From positions 1-11,646 of the forward strand of contig JAFQUL010000233.1 in NCBI GenBank assembly GCA_017408535.1: DNA of 11,646 nucleotides, written 5' to 3'. Position numbers and translations under genes: made by a program. Below are positions 1 through 7,149 of the stretch, in pieces (the stretch's first letter is position 1; every line of letters starts with the position of its first letter). Source of the stretch: Clostridia bacterium (GTDB lineage Bacteria; Bacillota; Clostridia; Oscillospirales; CAG-272). Under the pieces are notes generated by a model that was not told the DNA's origin, did no database searches, and saw nothing but the letters and a program-made list of their open reading frames with translations.

Positions 1-46
1 AGAGAAGAAGACTGATCATGAGCAAGATCCTGCAGTACCCTGTCAC
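1..46 (-). CDS. Possible start of a leftward gene cut by the window edge
   Basis: Reading leftward from a GTG at 44-46, 15 codons stay open to the window edge and give a short hydrophobic stretch (VTGYCRILLMISLLL), which could begin a signal peptide or membrane segment. An internal ATG at 17-19 has a weak AGGA eight bases upstream and is the alternative start. A possible leftward promoter lies just upstream at 76-103. The opposite reading, the tail of a rightward gene ending in TAA at 77-79, cannot be excluded. Too little is visible to name a product. Confidence 0.2.
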   Translation of the reverse strand, partial: MTGYCRILLMISLLL

Positions 47-96
47 CTGTATCTGTTCTTCCCTTTTGTGATACCATAATATCACGGGGTACTGCA
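31..96. repeat. Nested inverted repeats
   Basis: TGCAGTACCC at 31-40 and its exact reverse complement GGGTACTGCA at 87-96 form a perfect 10-bp inverted repeat. Inside it lies a second one, GTGATA at 68-73 and TATCAC at 80-85, with a 6-base loop. The outer similarity extends a few bases inward with one mismatch. Two divergent copies of one operator, or a large hairpin in the leader of the leftward gene, would both fit. No known regulator site is recognised. Confidence 0.5.
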
Positions 97-132
97 TAAA
101 GTATTCAGCGAAATGTAAGAAAAAAGTAAAAG
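76..132 (-). promoter_or_regulatory. Possible leftward promoter with 11-bp-spaced box
   Basis: On the minus strand an extended -10 (TGA followed by TATTAT) occupies 76-84, and AATACT 17 bases upstream is a poor -35. Upstream at 111-132 two AT-rich units, AAATGTAAGAA and AAAAGTAAAAG on the plus strand, follow each other at exactly 11 bp and agree at 8 of 11 positions. They resemble the AAAAATGTA boxes at 3202-3221. A weak -35 with an upstream 11-bp direct repeat is typical of promoters activated by OmpR/PhoP-type regulators. The promoter is inferred from pattern only. Confidence 0.3.
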
Positions 133-139
133 TGATTTT

Positions 140-991
140 TTATTCCGCACTTACCGGCAGTGCCTGTCGGGCATCAAGTGCCATACCTCTGAAGGAAAGA
201 TCCTTTGCCGACCAGGAAAGGGTAAGAGTACCGAAATCGGATACGGTATAGGTAAGGAATATCATACCGTCGGAATACACGGCGGCATAGCTGCCAAAAT
301 ATAGGAGAGTATAAATATACTGGGCTTCAATATATCTGTCGGGTACCGGAGAGCCTATATTATCATCCCGGATATCCGCAGTATACCCACAGTACATCTT
401 AAAGAAATCCTCTACCGGCGATCCTGTTTTGGCAAGATCTATCTCGTCACCCGAAATAAGTGCCGTGATATGCTGTCTCAGGACTGTATGGTTATTCTGC
501 GCCAGTGCCGCTGACTCAGCTACCTTGTTGTGGGCGGCCTCGATATCTGCAGTAGTGACAGTGTAGTCGTCACCGGCAGATGAGACGGCAAGCAGCCCGC
601 GGTTAAGGGTGGTCACACACTGATATGACCCTTCATCTCCCACAGCGTTCAGCAGTATAAATCCGTCCTTTGCGGCGGCGGTAACGCTGTCCGTGGGGTA
701 CCAGTCAAAATTATTGACTACCGCGGAATAAATATCCTCCGGCATCATAGTAGGATTGTTAACGGTATCGTCGGTGTGGAAGAGGTTTAATGGGTAGAGA
801 CGGTCTATCCCGGGGACTCCCTCAAAATACACCGCTCCGCCGCCATCCGGAAGGGGTACACTCACAGTACTGCCCTTATGATCGGGGATCATATCTGCGG
901 CGGCGGCCATGGCGGCTGTTCCGCCAACAATTATGATGATCCCGAGAAAGAGGGCAAGAAGAGAATAAAATAAGCTCTTTTTATTTTTCAT
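140..991 (-). CDS. Secreted or anchored hypothetical protein, third gene of two-component operon
   Basis: The 283-residue product starts with basic MKNKK and a hydrophobic segment at about residues 7-26, then Ala-rich AMAAAAD near 27-33, which could be a signal peptidase I site. If uncleaved, the segment would anchor the protein with the rest outside. There is no lipobox cysteine. The remainder is soluble-looking, with Cys125 and Cys201 available for a disulfide, and belongs to no family I recognise. The ATG at 989-991 is chosen over an in-frame ATG at 1013-1015 because it lies just after the kinase stop (TAG, 999-1001), with GAGGAG and GAGAG purine runs upstream; the longer form would overlap the kinase. 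Position after the regulator and kinase suggests an extracytoplasmic accessory or effector of that system, which is inference. Confidence 0.75.
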   Translation of the reverse strand: MKNKKSLFYSLLALFLGIIIIVGGTAAMAAAADMIPDHKGSTVSVPLPDGGGAVYFEGVPGIDRLYPLNLFHTDDTVNNPTMMPEDIYSAVVNNFDWYPTDSVTAAAKDGFILLNAVGDEGSYQCVTTLNRGLLAVSSAGDDYTVTTADIEAAHNKVAESAALAQNNHTVLRQHITALISGDEIDLAKTGSPVEDFFKMYCGYTADIRDDNIGSPVPDRYIEAQYIYTLLYFGSYAAVYSDGMIFLTYTVSDFGTLTLSWSAKDLSFRGMALDARQALPVSAE

Positions 992-998
992 TTTCTCT

Positions 999-2447
999 CT
1001 ACTCCTCTGCCTCATTTGTGTGCGGTAAGGATACCTCTACCCGCGTTCCCTTACCGGGGGTACTGTCGATGGATATCGCTCCCCCGTGGCGGCGAACTAT
1101 CTCAGCGCAAAGGGAAAGCCCCAGGCCTGCGCCTCCCGCCTTTCTGGAGCGGGATTTATCTGCCATATAGAAGGGCTCGCATACACGCTTCAGCACTTCG
1201 TCCGTCATTCCTATACCGCGGTCAGTGACGGTTATAAGAGTCTTATCATCTGTACGTGCCTGGCTGAGGATGATCTCACCGCCCTCACTTGAGGCCTTTT
1301 GCGCGTTGTCGATAAGATTATATACAAGGGACCGGATAAGATCCTTGTCGCCTAAGAGGGTACTGCCCTCTCCCTTGACCTCAAGAGTAATATTCCTTGC
1401 CGAGAGAATAGGCCGTACTGCCGACTCTATTTCCGAGAAAAGTCCGGAAAGGTCAATTTTCTCAAGCTCAAGATTTGCACTTTCGGTAGTTGCAAGCTCG
1501 AGCAGCTTTGACGACAGGGCCTTTAAGCGCTTTGCCTCCTCCACTATGACCGCCGAGTATTCAAGCCGCTCAGCCTCGCTGACGTCTCTTTTTATTCTGA
1601 GAAGATCTCCGTAACAAAGTATGGAGGTAAGCGGAGTCTTCATCTCGTGAGCAAAGCTGTCGGTAAACTGCTTTCTGCTCTCGGCGATATTCTCAAGCCT
1701 ATGAACGTTGTCCTCCACCGCCTCAGCCATTATATTTATATTTCCTGCGATCTCTTTAAACTCTGCTCCCCCGGAGAGAGGTGCTCTTGAAGCATAGTTA
1801 CCGCCGGCGATAGCACCCAGCGACCGGTTAAGAGTGTTTATCGGGCGAAGAAGCACGACAGTGATAACAAACAGCAAAAGCGAAACGGTAATAGCAGACA
1901 CAAGACTGACCGCTGTGCCGAATCTCGACAGCTCCTTAAATGAATTATATGTATCTGTAACGTCGTGAACTGAGTAGATAGCTATATCCTGCCCGTGTAT
2001 CGAAAAGGCGGATGCCGCCGTAAGATAACTGCGGCCCTCTCTGTCGCAAATAACGGTATAGCAGTCGCTGTCGGTAAGCTCTCCCCGTCTCGGAAGGCTC
2101 TCTGTCTCGGCAAGCTGTGTATTTCCGCCTGCTCCTACAGTCTTCCCCCTCTCGTCAAGAAGCAAAACCGCCGCCGCATCTCCGAATGATTCATAATCGA
2201 GAGCAATATCCCGCAAGGCTGAGTTTATCTCTTCACTTCCAAGGACGGAAACACCCTGCGAGACCTGCTTATACAGTATCCTGCCCGACACCGAGGAGGC
2301 AAAATAGCCGTTATATGCGGCGGCACTCTCTCTGTCAGAGGCAACGGATCTTTCAAGAGTCACGTTGAGGATAGTGACGAAGGTGACCGCTACTGCCGCC
2401 ATAATAAACACCAGCGACACCAGAAATATCTTCCATTTCAGTTTCAT
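999..2447 (-). CDS. Membrane sensor histidine kinase (HisKA/HATPase_c)
   Basis: Senses an extracytoplasmic signal and phosphorylates the response regulator encoded just upstream. In the 482 residues, TM1 is at about 7-29, an external domain of about 145 residues follows, TM2 is at about 177-200, and HAMP at about 201-253 (Pro202 after TM2). The H-box FAHEMKTPLT puts the phosphoacceptor at His267. The N-box NLIDNAQ is at 377-383, the G1 box DRGIGM at 409-414, the F-region at PFYMADKSRSR and the G2 box GGAGLGL at 438-444, so all catalytic motifs are intact. The ATG at 2445-2447 comes one base after the regulator's stop, with GAGGAA seven bases upstream inside the regulator's last codons, so translation is tightly coupled. 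The layout resembles PhoR-like kinases, but the external domain gives no recognisable ligand. Confidence 0.95.
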   Translation of the reverse strand: MKLKWKIFLVSLVFIMAAVAVTFVTILNVTLERSVASDRESAAAYNGYFASSVSGRILYKQVSQGVSVLGSEEINSALRDIALDYESFGDAAAVLLLDERGKTVGAGGNTQLAETESLPRRGELTDSDCYTVICDREGRSYLTAASAFSIHGQDIAIYSVHDVTDTYNSFKELSRFGTAVSLVSAITVSLLLFVITVVLLRPINTLNRSLGAIAGGNYASRAPLSGGAEFKEIAGNINIMAEAVEDNVHRLENIAESRKQFTDSFAHEMKTPLTSILCYGDLLRIKRDVSEAERLEYSAVIVEEAKRLKALSSKLLELATTESANLELEKIDLSGLFSEIESAVRPILSARNITLEVKGEGSTLLGDKDLIRSLVYNLIDNAQKASSEGGEIILSQARTDDKTLITVTDRGIGMTDEVLKRVCEPFYMADKSRSRKAGGAGLGLSLCAEIVRRHGGAISIDSTPGKGTRVEVSLPHTNEAEE

Positions 2448-2448
2448 T

Positions 2449-3114
2449 TTATAATTCCTCGTATCGGTTGAGCCGGTAGCCCAGCTTAGGAATAGTAACG
2501 AGATGCTTATGGAGTCCCAGCTTTTTTCTCAGCTGCTGTATGTGTATATCCACCGTGCGGCTCTCACCCTCAAAATCGTATCCCCATACGGTGGACAGAA
2601 GTCTCTCACGGGTGACCGCCACGTCAATATTCGAGAGAAACAGCATAAGGCTCTGAAATTCCTTGGGGGTGAGCGCTACAGTGCTCTCTCCCTTTTTTAC
2701 CGTGTATCCCTCGGTGTCAACCGTTATGTCACCGTATTTTATTACAGAGGACAGCTTGTTCTTTCTCCTCAGCACCACCTCGATACGTGCCAGTAACTCA
2801 AGAGCTTCAAAAGGCTTGACTATATAATCCTCCGCACCCAGCCGCAGTCCGTTTACCTTATCGAGAACGTTCTGCATCGCAGTAAGAAAGATCACCGGTA
2901 TCTCTGTGCTTCTGATCTTCTCCATTACTCCGAAACCGTCAAGCCCCGGAAGCATAACGTCAAGAAGCACAAGATCCCACTGTCCGCCAAGTATCACCTC
3001 TACCGCCTCGGCACCGTTATAGCATATTTCTGTGGTATAGCCCACCATCGTCAAGGTAGCCTTTATGGTACCCGCTATATTCTCATCGTCTTCAACTATC
3101 AGTATTTTAGTCAC
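2449..3114 (-). CDS. OmpR-family response regulator
   Basis: DNA-binding regulator phosphorylated by the following kinase. The 221 residues match the family length. The receiver domain spans about 1-115, with acidic pocket Asp9/Asp10, phosphoacceptor Asp52 in LLDVMLPG, Thr78 and Lys100 (IVKPF). The C-terminal winged helix spans about 125-220 and carries the family signature TVDIHIQQLRKKLG. The start is GTG at 3112-3114, supported by GGGAGG nine bases upstream; no ATG fits as well. It is the first gene of the operon and lies divergently from the gene at 3271, with a control region between them holding repeats of a kind this family binds. Self-regulation is therefore likely but not shown. Confidence 0.95.
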   Translation of the reverse strand: MTKILIVEDDENIAGTIKATLTMVGYTTEICYNGAEAVEVILGGQWDLVLLDVMLPGLDGFGVMEKIRSTEIPVIFLTAMQNVLDKVNGLRLGAEDYIVKPFEALELLARIEVVLRRKNKLSSVIKYGDITVDTEGYTVKKGESTVALTPKEFQSLMLFLSNIDVAVTRERLLSTVWGYDFEGESRTVDIHIQQLRKKLGLHKHLVTIPKLGYRLNRYEEL

Positions 3115-3147
3115 GGCTTTATCCCTCCCTGACCTTACTCCATTAAT

Positions 3148-3176
3148 ATTCTATCATAAAAAAATGTACTGTACAA
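3148..3176 (-). promoter_or_regulatory. Probable promoter of the two-component operon
   Basis: On the minus strand TAGAAT (3148-3153), preceded by TGA to give an extended -10, sits 17 bases from a weak -35, TTGTAC (3171-3176). A perfect palindrome TGTACTGTACA (3165-3175) and one AAAAATGTA copy (3160-3168) overlap the spacer and -35, as expected of a regulated promoter. Confidence 0.5.
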
Positions 3177-3221
3177 CAAGCGGGGGTTATTAAGATCTAA
3201 GAAAAATGTATGAAAAATGTA
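3160..3221 (+). repeat. Three AAAAATGTA boxes, candidate response-regulator sites
   Basis: AAAAATGTA occurs at 3160-3168, 3202-3210 and 3213-3221. The last two are preceded by G and form a tandem repeat with exact 11-bp spacing; the first lies 42 bp from the second, about four helical turns. OmpR/PhoB-family regulators are known to bind direct repeats of about 10-11 bp, and on the minus strand the unit reads TACATTTTT, close to TTTACA-type PhoP boxes. Assigning them to the adjacent regulator is inference. Confidence 0.55.
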
Positions 3222-3237
3222 AAAATTATGATATAAT
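3209..3237 (+). promoter_or_regulatory. Promoter of the membrane protein/hydrolase operon
   Basis: TATAAT at 3232-3237 is preceded by TGA, a perfect extended -10. The -35 position (3209-3214) has no good match and is covered by the tandem AAAAATGTA boxes, an arrangement typical of activator-dependent promoters. Transcription would start near 3243, about 27 bases before the first start codon. Confidence 0.6.
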
Positions 3238-3270
3238 GAAAAAAACAACTAAATCCCGAAAGGAAAGACA

Positions 3271-3870
3271 ATGGAAAAGATAAAAAAAGACCTGCTCACC
3301 GAAGAAAATATAAAAAGCGACCTGATGGTTACCTCATACGCCGGGGTGGAGAAAAAGCACGAGCCCCTTTACTATCTGGTATACGTGCTGTTTGGCATCA
3401 GCTTTGTTTTAGCTTATTTTCTGAGGAGCCCGTGGTATTTGTTCATAGGACCTATAGCCTACCTTATTACTCCTTTTATCGTGTTGATAAAGGACACTGT
3501 AAAGCATAAGCGCCGCAAACAAGCGATTTTGGGGTCAGGCTTTACCGTAAGAGAGGATACCCTCAGCCACGTAAATCTTGAATCGGTGCCTGCAAGCCAT
3601 TCAAGAAGAATGCTTTCTAAAAACACGGCATTCGGTATTGAGGAAAAATATGTATTTCATTTTAACGGCTGTGACTGGGAAGCGCCAAAGGGAGTCGGAA
3701 ATCTCTATAACTGGAGCGAAAACTACTATATGTCGCTTGAAGGGATATACAACACCTCTCTTATGGGGGACGAGTTCTACATAGTTGAGAGAAATCTTGA
3801 CGGCGAGATCGGGTGCATATATAACAAAAAATTTTTCGAATACAAAAAGAAAGAAGCAGACAACAAATGA
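3271..3870 (+). CDS. Hypothetical two-helix membrane protein
   Basis: The 199-residue product has a charged N-terminal region (1-30), a membrane hairpin with helices at about 33-51 and 55-74, a very basic stretch KHKRRK near 78-83, and a soluble C-terminal part of about 115 residues that should be cytoplasmic by the positive-inside rule. The C-terminal part is rich in aromatic residues (for example YNWSENYYMSLEGIYN). I do not recognise the family. The ATG is preceded by AAAGGA at 3259-3264. The stop overlaps the next start in ATGA (3867-3870), so the two genes are translationally coupled. It is divergent from the two-component operon and first behind a promoter with candidate regulator boxes, so it may be a target of that system. 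Confidence 0.8.
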   Translation: MEKIKKDLLTEENIKSDLMVTSYAGVEKKHEPLYYLVYVLFGISFVLAYFLRSPWYLFIGPIAYLITPFIVLIKDTVKHKRRKQAILGSGFTVREDTLSHVNLESVPASHSRRMLSKNTAFGIEEKYVFHFNGCDWEAPKGVGNLYNWSENYYMSLEGIYNTSLMGDEFYIVERNLDGEIGCIYNKKFFEYKKKEADNK

Positions 3871-5579
3871 CAGACAGTATAAAGCGGCCGGACAGCATCC
3901 GTTTTCACGGTATCACCGGCAGATATAACGAAAAACTGATAAGAAAATTCCTCGTAGACCTGCCGGAGCGGGATCCAATGGTGCTGAAAATGTTCACCGC
4001 ACGGGACCGCCGTCCCCTCAGACATCTGCTGGGCTGGTCGGGTGAATTTGCAGGCAAATATCTCACCTCCTGCGGATACGCATACCGCATCAGCGGTGAC
4101 GAGGAGCTGAAGAGCACCGCTGTCAGCTTTGCCGACGAGCTTATCGGCTACATTGACGGCGAGGGTTATCTCGGGCCTTATGCCAAGGAATGCCGTCTCA
4201 CCGGAAGAAGATACCCGAAGGGTGAAGGCGAGGAGGGTGTCACCGCCTGGGAGGGCTGGAATCACTACCACATTATGTACGGTCTTATCCTGTGGTACGA
4301 GATCACCGGCAAAAAGGAGTATTTTGAGGCGGCAGAGCGGTTAGCGGCTCTGTTTATGGCGCACTTTTACGGAGAGAATCCCCCGCTTATCTCTATCGGA
4401 AATACAGAGATCAACATCAGCCTTATGCATATATTCGGCATACTGTACCTGATGACGAAAAAAGAAAAAAAGGAATATCTCGACTTTGCGCTTTCGGTTG
4501 AAGAGGATATTGATAAAGAGGGCTGCGGCAGATATCTCAGCAGTGTTCTCGGCGGAAAGGACTTCCACCAGTGTCACGCCCCCCGATGGGAGAGCCTCCA
4601 CGCAATAATGGGATACCTTACCCTTTACGATATTACGGGAGAGGACAGGTATCTTGAGGGCAGCAAGATGATATACAGCAGCATAAAGAAGACGGACGTG
4701 CACAACACCGGAAGTTTTTCCACAAATGAGGGCGCTATCGGTACTCCATATGAAAACGGAAAGATAGAGACCTGCTGTGCAGTAGCCTTTGATGCCTTTT
4801 CAAAAGAGCTGTTCTTCAGAACCTTCGATCCCGCCATTATAGATCAGCTTGAGCTTGCCCACTATAACGGTATTCTCGGCAGTATCTCCCCCTCGGGCTA
4901 TTGGTCCACGTATAACACCCCCATGGAGGGTACAAGAGAGGCAAATTACCACACCATCGGCTTTCAGTGCCGTGCAGGAACACCGGATATCAACTGCTGT
5001 TCGGTTAACGCCCCCAGAGGTGTGGCGGAGATTGGAGAATGGGCGGTCTCTCAAAAGAATGACCTTCTCTATATCAACTGCTTTGAGTCACTTATCGCAG
5101 AAACTGAGCTTGGCACAGTAAAAATTTCCGGCGGATATCCCTACAGCGGTAATATATCTCTGTCCGTCTCCCCTGCAGGCGGAAAAACCCATCTGGCTAT
5201 CAGGATCCCCGCCTGGTCAAAGAATACTACGGTAGTTGCAGGCGGAAAACATTATCAGCCGGAGAGCGGAAAATATTTCTTACTTGACGTGTCCTCTGAT
5301 ACAGAGATAGAGATCTCACTTGACTTTACACCCTATACCGCCCCCGGCGGTGGGGAATACGAGGGAAAGCGCTCTCTTTACTCAGGGCCCATTCTCTACG
5401 GTCTTGACAGCTTTGACGACTGCTCTGCCCCCTTTGACAGCTTCAGACTCACGGATATTCCTTCTGATCTGCGTCCCGTCCCAAATTCTGACGGAGCTAC
5501 TCTTACAGTATCCGGTACTGTCCTCCGTGACTTCTGCCATCTCGGTATGACCGGCGGCAGCTATAGGACGTGGCTGTGA
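3867..5579 (+). CDS. GH127-like glycoside hydrolase (DUF1680 type)
   Basis: Predicted to release terminal beta-L-arabinofuranose, the main GH127 activity, from plant-derived oligosaccharides. The N-terminal two thirds look like the family's (alpha/alpha)6 barrel (WNHYHIMYGLI near 131-141; ELAHYNGILG at 329-338), followed by a beta-rich domain from about residue 415. In the characterised enzyme HypBA1, a glutamate and three cysteines bind zinc and one cysteine is the nucleophile. The same pattern is here: Glu301 and Cys303 in ETC, and Cys377-Cys378 in NCCSVNAPRGV, with Cys377 the expected nucleophile. No signal peptide is present, so imported sugars are the likely substrate. At 570 residues it is shorter than HypBA1 (about 658), and no transporter is nearby. 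The start overlaps the preceding stop. Family is firm; substrate is inferred. Confidence 0.88.
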   Translation: MTDSIKRPDSIRFHGITGRYNEKLIRKFLVDLPERDPMVLKMFTARDRRPLRHLLGWSGEFAGKYLTSCGYAYRISGDEELKSTAVSFADELIGYIDGEGYLGPYAKECRLTGRRYPKGEGEEGVTAWEGWNHYHIMYGLILWYEITGKKEYFEAAERLAALFMAHFYGENPPLISIGNTEINISLMHIFGILYLMTKKEKKEYLDFALSVEEDIDKEGCGRYLSSVLGGKDFHQCHAPRWESLHAIMGYLTLYDITGEDRYLEGSKMIYSSIKKTDVHNTGSFSTNEGAIGTPYENGKIETCCAVAFDAFSKELFFRTFDPAIIDQLELAHYNGILGSISPSGYWSTYNTPMEGTREANYHTIGFQCRAGTPDINCCSVNAPRGVAEIGEWAVSQKNDLLYINCFESLIAETELGTVKISGGYPYSGNISLSVSPAGGKTHLAIRIPAWSKNTTVVAGGKHYQPESGKYFLLDVSSDTEIEISLDFTPYTAPGGGEYEGKRSLYSGPILYGLDSFDDCSAPFDSFRLTDIPSDLRPVPNSDGATLTVSGTVLRDFCHLGMTGGSYRTWL

Positions 5580-5591
5580 CGTGAAAAAAAG

Positions 5592-6464
5592 ATGAAACAA
5601 AAAACAGTAAGCGAATACTACAGAGAAAAATTCGGCTGTAAGGTATACAAGCTGTCAATAGACGCAGGCTTTACCTGTCCAAACAGAGACGGAAAGGTGG
5701 GGGTAGGCGGCTGTATCTTCTGCTCAGGTGACGGCAGCGGCGAATTTGCTTCAGGCGGCAGCAGGGATATCCCCCATCTGCTTGAGGCCGCCAAGTCAAG
5801 AGTAGAGAAGAAAATAAAGAACGGCAAATATATTGCATATTTGCAAGCCTTTACCAACACCTACGCACCTATAGATAAGCTGAGAGAGATATACTATTCA
5901 GCCATTTCCCCCGAATATATCGTTGGACTTGCCATCGGCACCCGTCCCGACTGTCTCGGGGATGATGTCCTTGAGCTTTTGTCAGAGATAAACCGAATAA
6001 AGCCGGTAAGTGTTGAGCTGGGGCTTCAGACGGTAAACGAAAAGACCGCAGAGTACATCAACCGCGGGTACAGCACCGCGGTGTATTACGAAGCGGTCAA
6101 GGCCCTTAAAGAGAGAGGCATAGAAGTAGTAACGCATATTATCTTAGGTCTGCCGGGAGAGTCAGCTGATGACTGGGTCTCCACAGCCAAAGGAGTGGCA
6201 GAGGCCGGCACGGACGGTGTGAAGTTTCACTTTCTCTACGTTTCCCGAGGTACAAGGCTGGAAAAGGACTATCTTGAGGGAAAATTCCGCTGTCTTGAGC
6301 TCGAAGAATACGCAGAGGGACTAAAAAAGTGCCTTGACGCATTACCTTGTGATACGGTAATACACCGCATCACCGGCGACGGAGCAAAAAAAGATCTTGT
6401 CGCCCCTCTATGGTCGGGAGACAAAAAGCGGGTACTGAATTATCTTAATAATTATCTCAGATGA
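5592..6464 (+). CDS. ytqA: Radical SAM protein, TIGR01212/YtqA family
   Basis: The 290 residues fit the family length. The iron-sulfur cluster cysteines are Cys29, Cys41 and Cys44 (FTCPNRDG then GGCIFC), the family's unusual wide CX11CX2C spacing rather than CX3CX2C. Other family-like stretches are YLQAFTNTYAP, VGLAIGTRPDCL and VELGLQT. Radical SAM enzymes cleave S-adenosylmethionine to start radical chemistry. From memory, Bacillus YtqA (proposed name MnmL) acts with the methyltransferase YtqB/MnmM in modifying the tRNA wobble uridine; no YtqB-like gene is in this window. It begins 12 bases after the hydrolase stop, with only a weak ribosome site (GTGA before an A run), so coupling to the upstream gene may matter. 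Last gene of its operon. Confidence 0.9.
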   Translation: MKQKTVSEYYREKFGCKVYKLSIDAGFTCPNRDGKVGVGGCIFCSGDGSGEFASGGSRDIPHLLEAAKSRVEKKIKNGKYIAYLQAFTNTYAPIDKLREIYYSAISPEYIVGLAIGTRPDCLGDDVLELLSEINRIKPVSVELGLQTVNEKTAEYINRGYSTAVYYEAVKALKERGIEVVTHIILGLPGESADDWVSTAKGVAEAGTDGVKFHFLYVSRGTRLEKDYLEGKFRCLELEEYAEGLKKCLDALPCDTVIHRITGDGAKKDLVAPLWSGDKKRVLNYLNNYLR

Positions 6465-6503
6465 AAAAACTCCCGGGTACAACAAAAGTACCCGAGAGTT
6501 TTT
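6464..6503. terminator. Intrinsic terminator, probably bidirectional
   Basis: CTCCCGGGTAC at 6470-6480 pairs with GTACCCGAGAG at 6488-6498 across a 7-base loop with one C/A mismatch. An A6 run precedes the stem (6464-6469) and a T5 run follows (6499-6503), so it can stop both the radical SAM transcript and the converging glycosylase transcript. Its left A run begins at the last base of the radical SAM stop codon. Confidence 0.85.
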
Positions 6504-6513
6504 ATTTATTCCT

Positions 6514-7071
6514 TTAACGGCCACTAAGCTCATCCAGCTTAGCCTTGATAGCCTTCATATCAATGAGCATATCCTCTTTCTTTCTCGGATCACGGAGAAG
6601 AAGAGCGGGGTGATATACGGCGGAGATAAGAAAATCTCCCTTTTCAAAAAACTGACCGTGCTCGGCAGTTATTCTGAAATCCGGCTTTATCAGCTTCATT
6701 GCGGCTATTCTGCCAAGACATACTATCATTTTGGGTCTGATCAGCTTTACCTGCTCACGGAGGAACGGCATACAGCACGCCTCCTCTGCAGGCAGAGGAT
6801 CACGGTTGCCGGGCGGACGGCACTTGATTATATTGGCTATGTACACATCCTCACGGGCTATATCCACCGCCTCAAGATATCGGTCAAGGAGCTTACCTGC
6901 GGCACCTACGAAGGGTATCCCCTGTTCATCCTCCTTGGCACCCGGGGCTTCACCCACGAACATCAGATCAGCCTCTCTGTTGCCGGTGCCGAATACCAGA
7001 TTCGTCCTCGTGTCCCCCAAAGGACACGCGTGACAGGCACGGGCGGCACTCTCAAGCTCTTCCCAGGTCAT
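6514..7071 (-). CDS. Uracil-DNA glycosylase, type 4 (iron-sulfur)
   Basis: Removes uracil from DNA to start base excision repair. In the 185-residue product the four cluster cysteines are Cys13 and Cys16 (CHAC), Cys84 (IIKCRPPGNRDP) and Cys99 or Cys100. Motif A is GEAPG (40-44), followed by EDEQGIPFVGAAGKLLD, and the second active-site motif is HPA (154-156). This is the family 4 pattern, and length is normal. The start ATG at 7069-7071 has AAAGGAG seven bases upstream. A longer reading from TTG at 7092 would place that ribosome site inside the coding region, so it is rejected. The gene lies just downstream of the transketolase terminator and may rely on readthrough. Confidence 0.95.
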   Translation of the reverse strand: MTWEELESAARACHACPLGDTRTNLVFGTGNREADLMFVGEAPGAKEDEQGIPFVGAAGKLLDRYLEAVDIAREDVYIANIIKCRPPGNRDPLPAEEACCMPFLREQVKLIRPKMIVCLGRIAAMKLIKPDFRITAEHGQFFEKGDFLISAVYHPALLLRDPRKKEDMLIDMKAIKAKLDELSGR

Positions 7072-7099
7072 AACGGATCTCCTTTTCTTCAAGATACTT

Positions 7100-7137
7100 A
7101 AAAAACCGGGGCTGTCTCACGGCAGCGAGACAGCCCG
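7100..7137 (-). terminator. Terminator after the transketolase genes
   Basis: On the minus strand GGGCTGTCTC (7127-7136) and GAGACAGCCC (7109-7118) form a perfect 10-bp stem with an 8-base loop. A short CGG stretch and T6 (7100-7105) follow. It lies 12 bases past the C-terminal subunit stop and ends about 28 bases before the glycosylase start. Confidence 0.85.
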
Positions 7138-7149
7138 AAGCTTTATTTA

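Noticed and set aside
2..79. C-terminal end of a plus-strand gene stopping at 77-79
   Set aside because: The 25 open codons show no recognisable family and are no better supported than the leftward reading, so only the latter is listed, at low confidence.
992..1015. An earlier start for the exported protein downstream of the kinase
   Set aside because: It would overlap the kinase by 17 bases and put extra charged residues before the signal segment; the ATG at 989-991 fits better.
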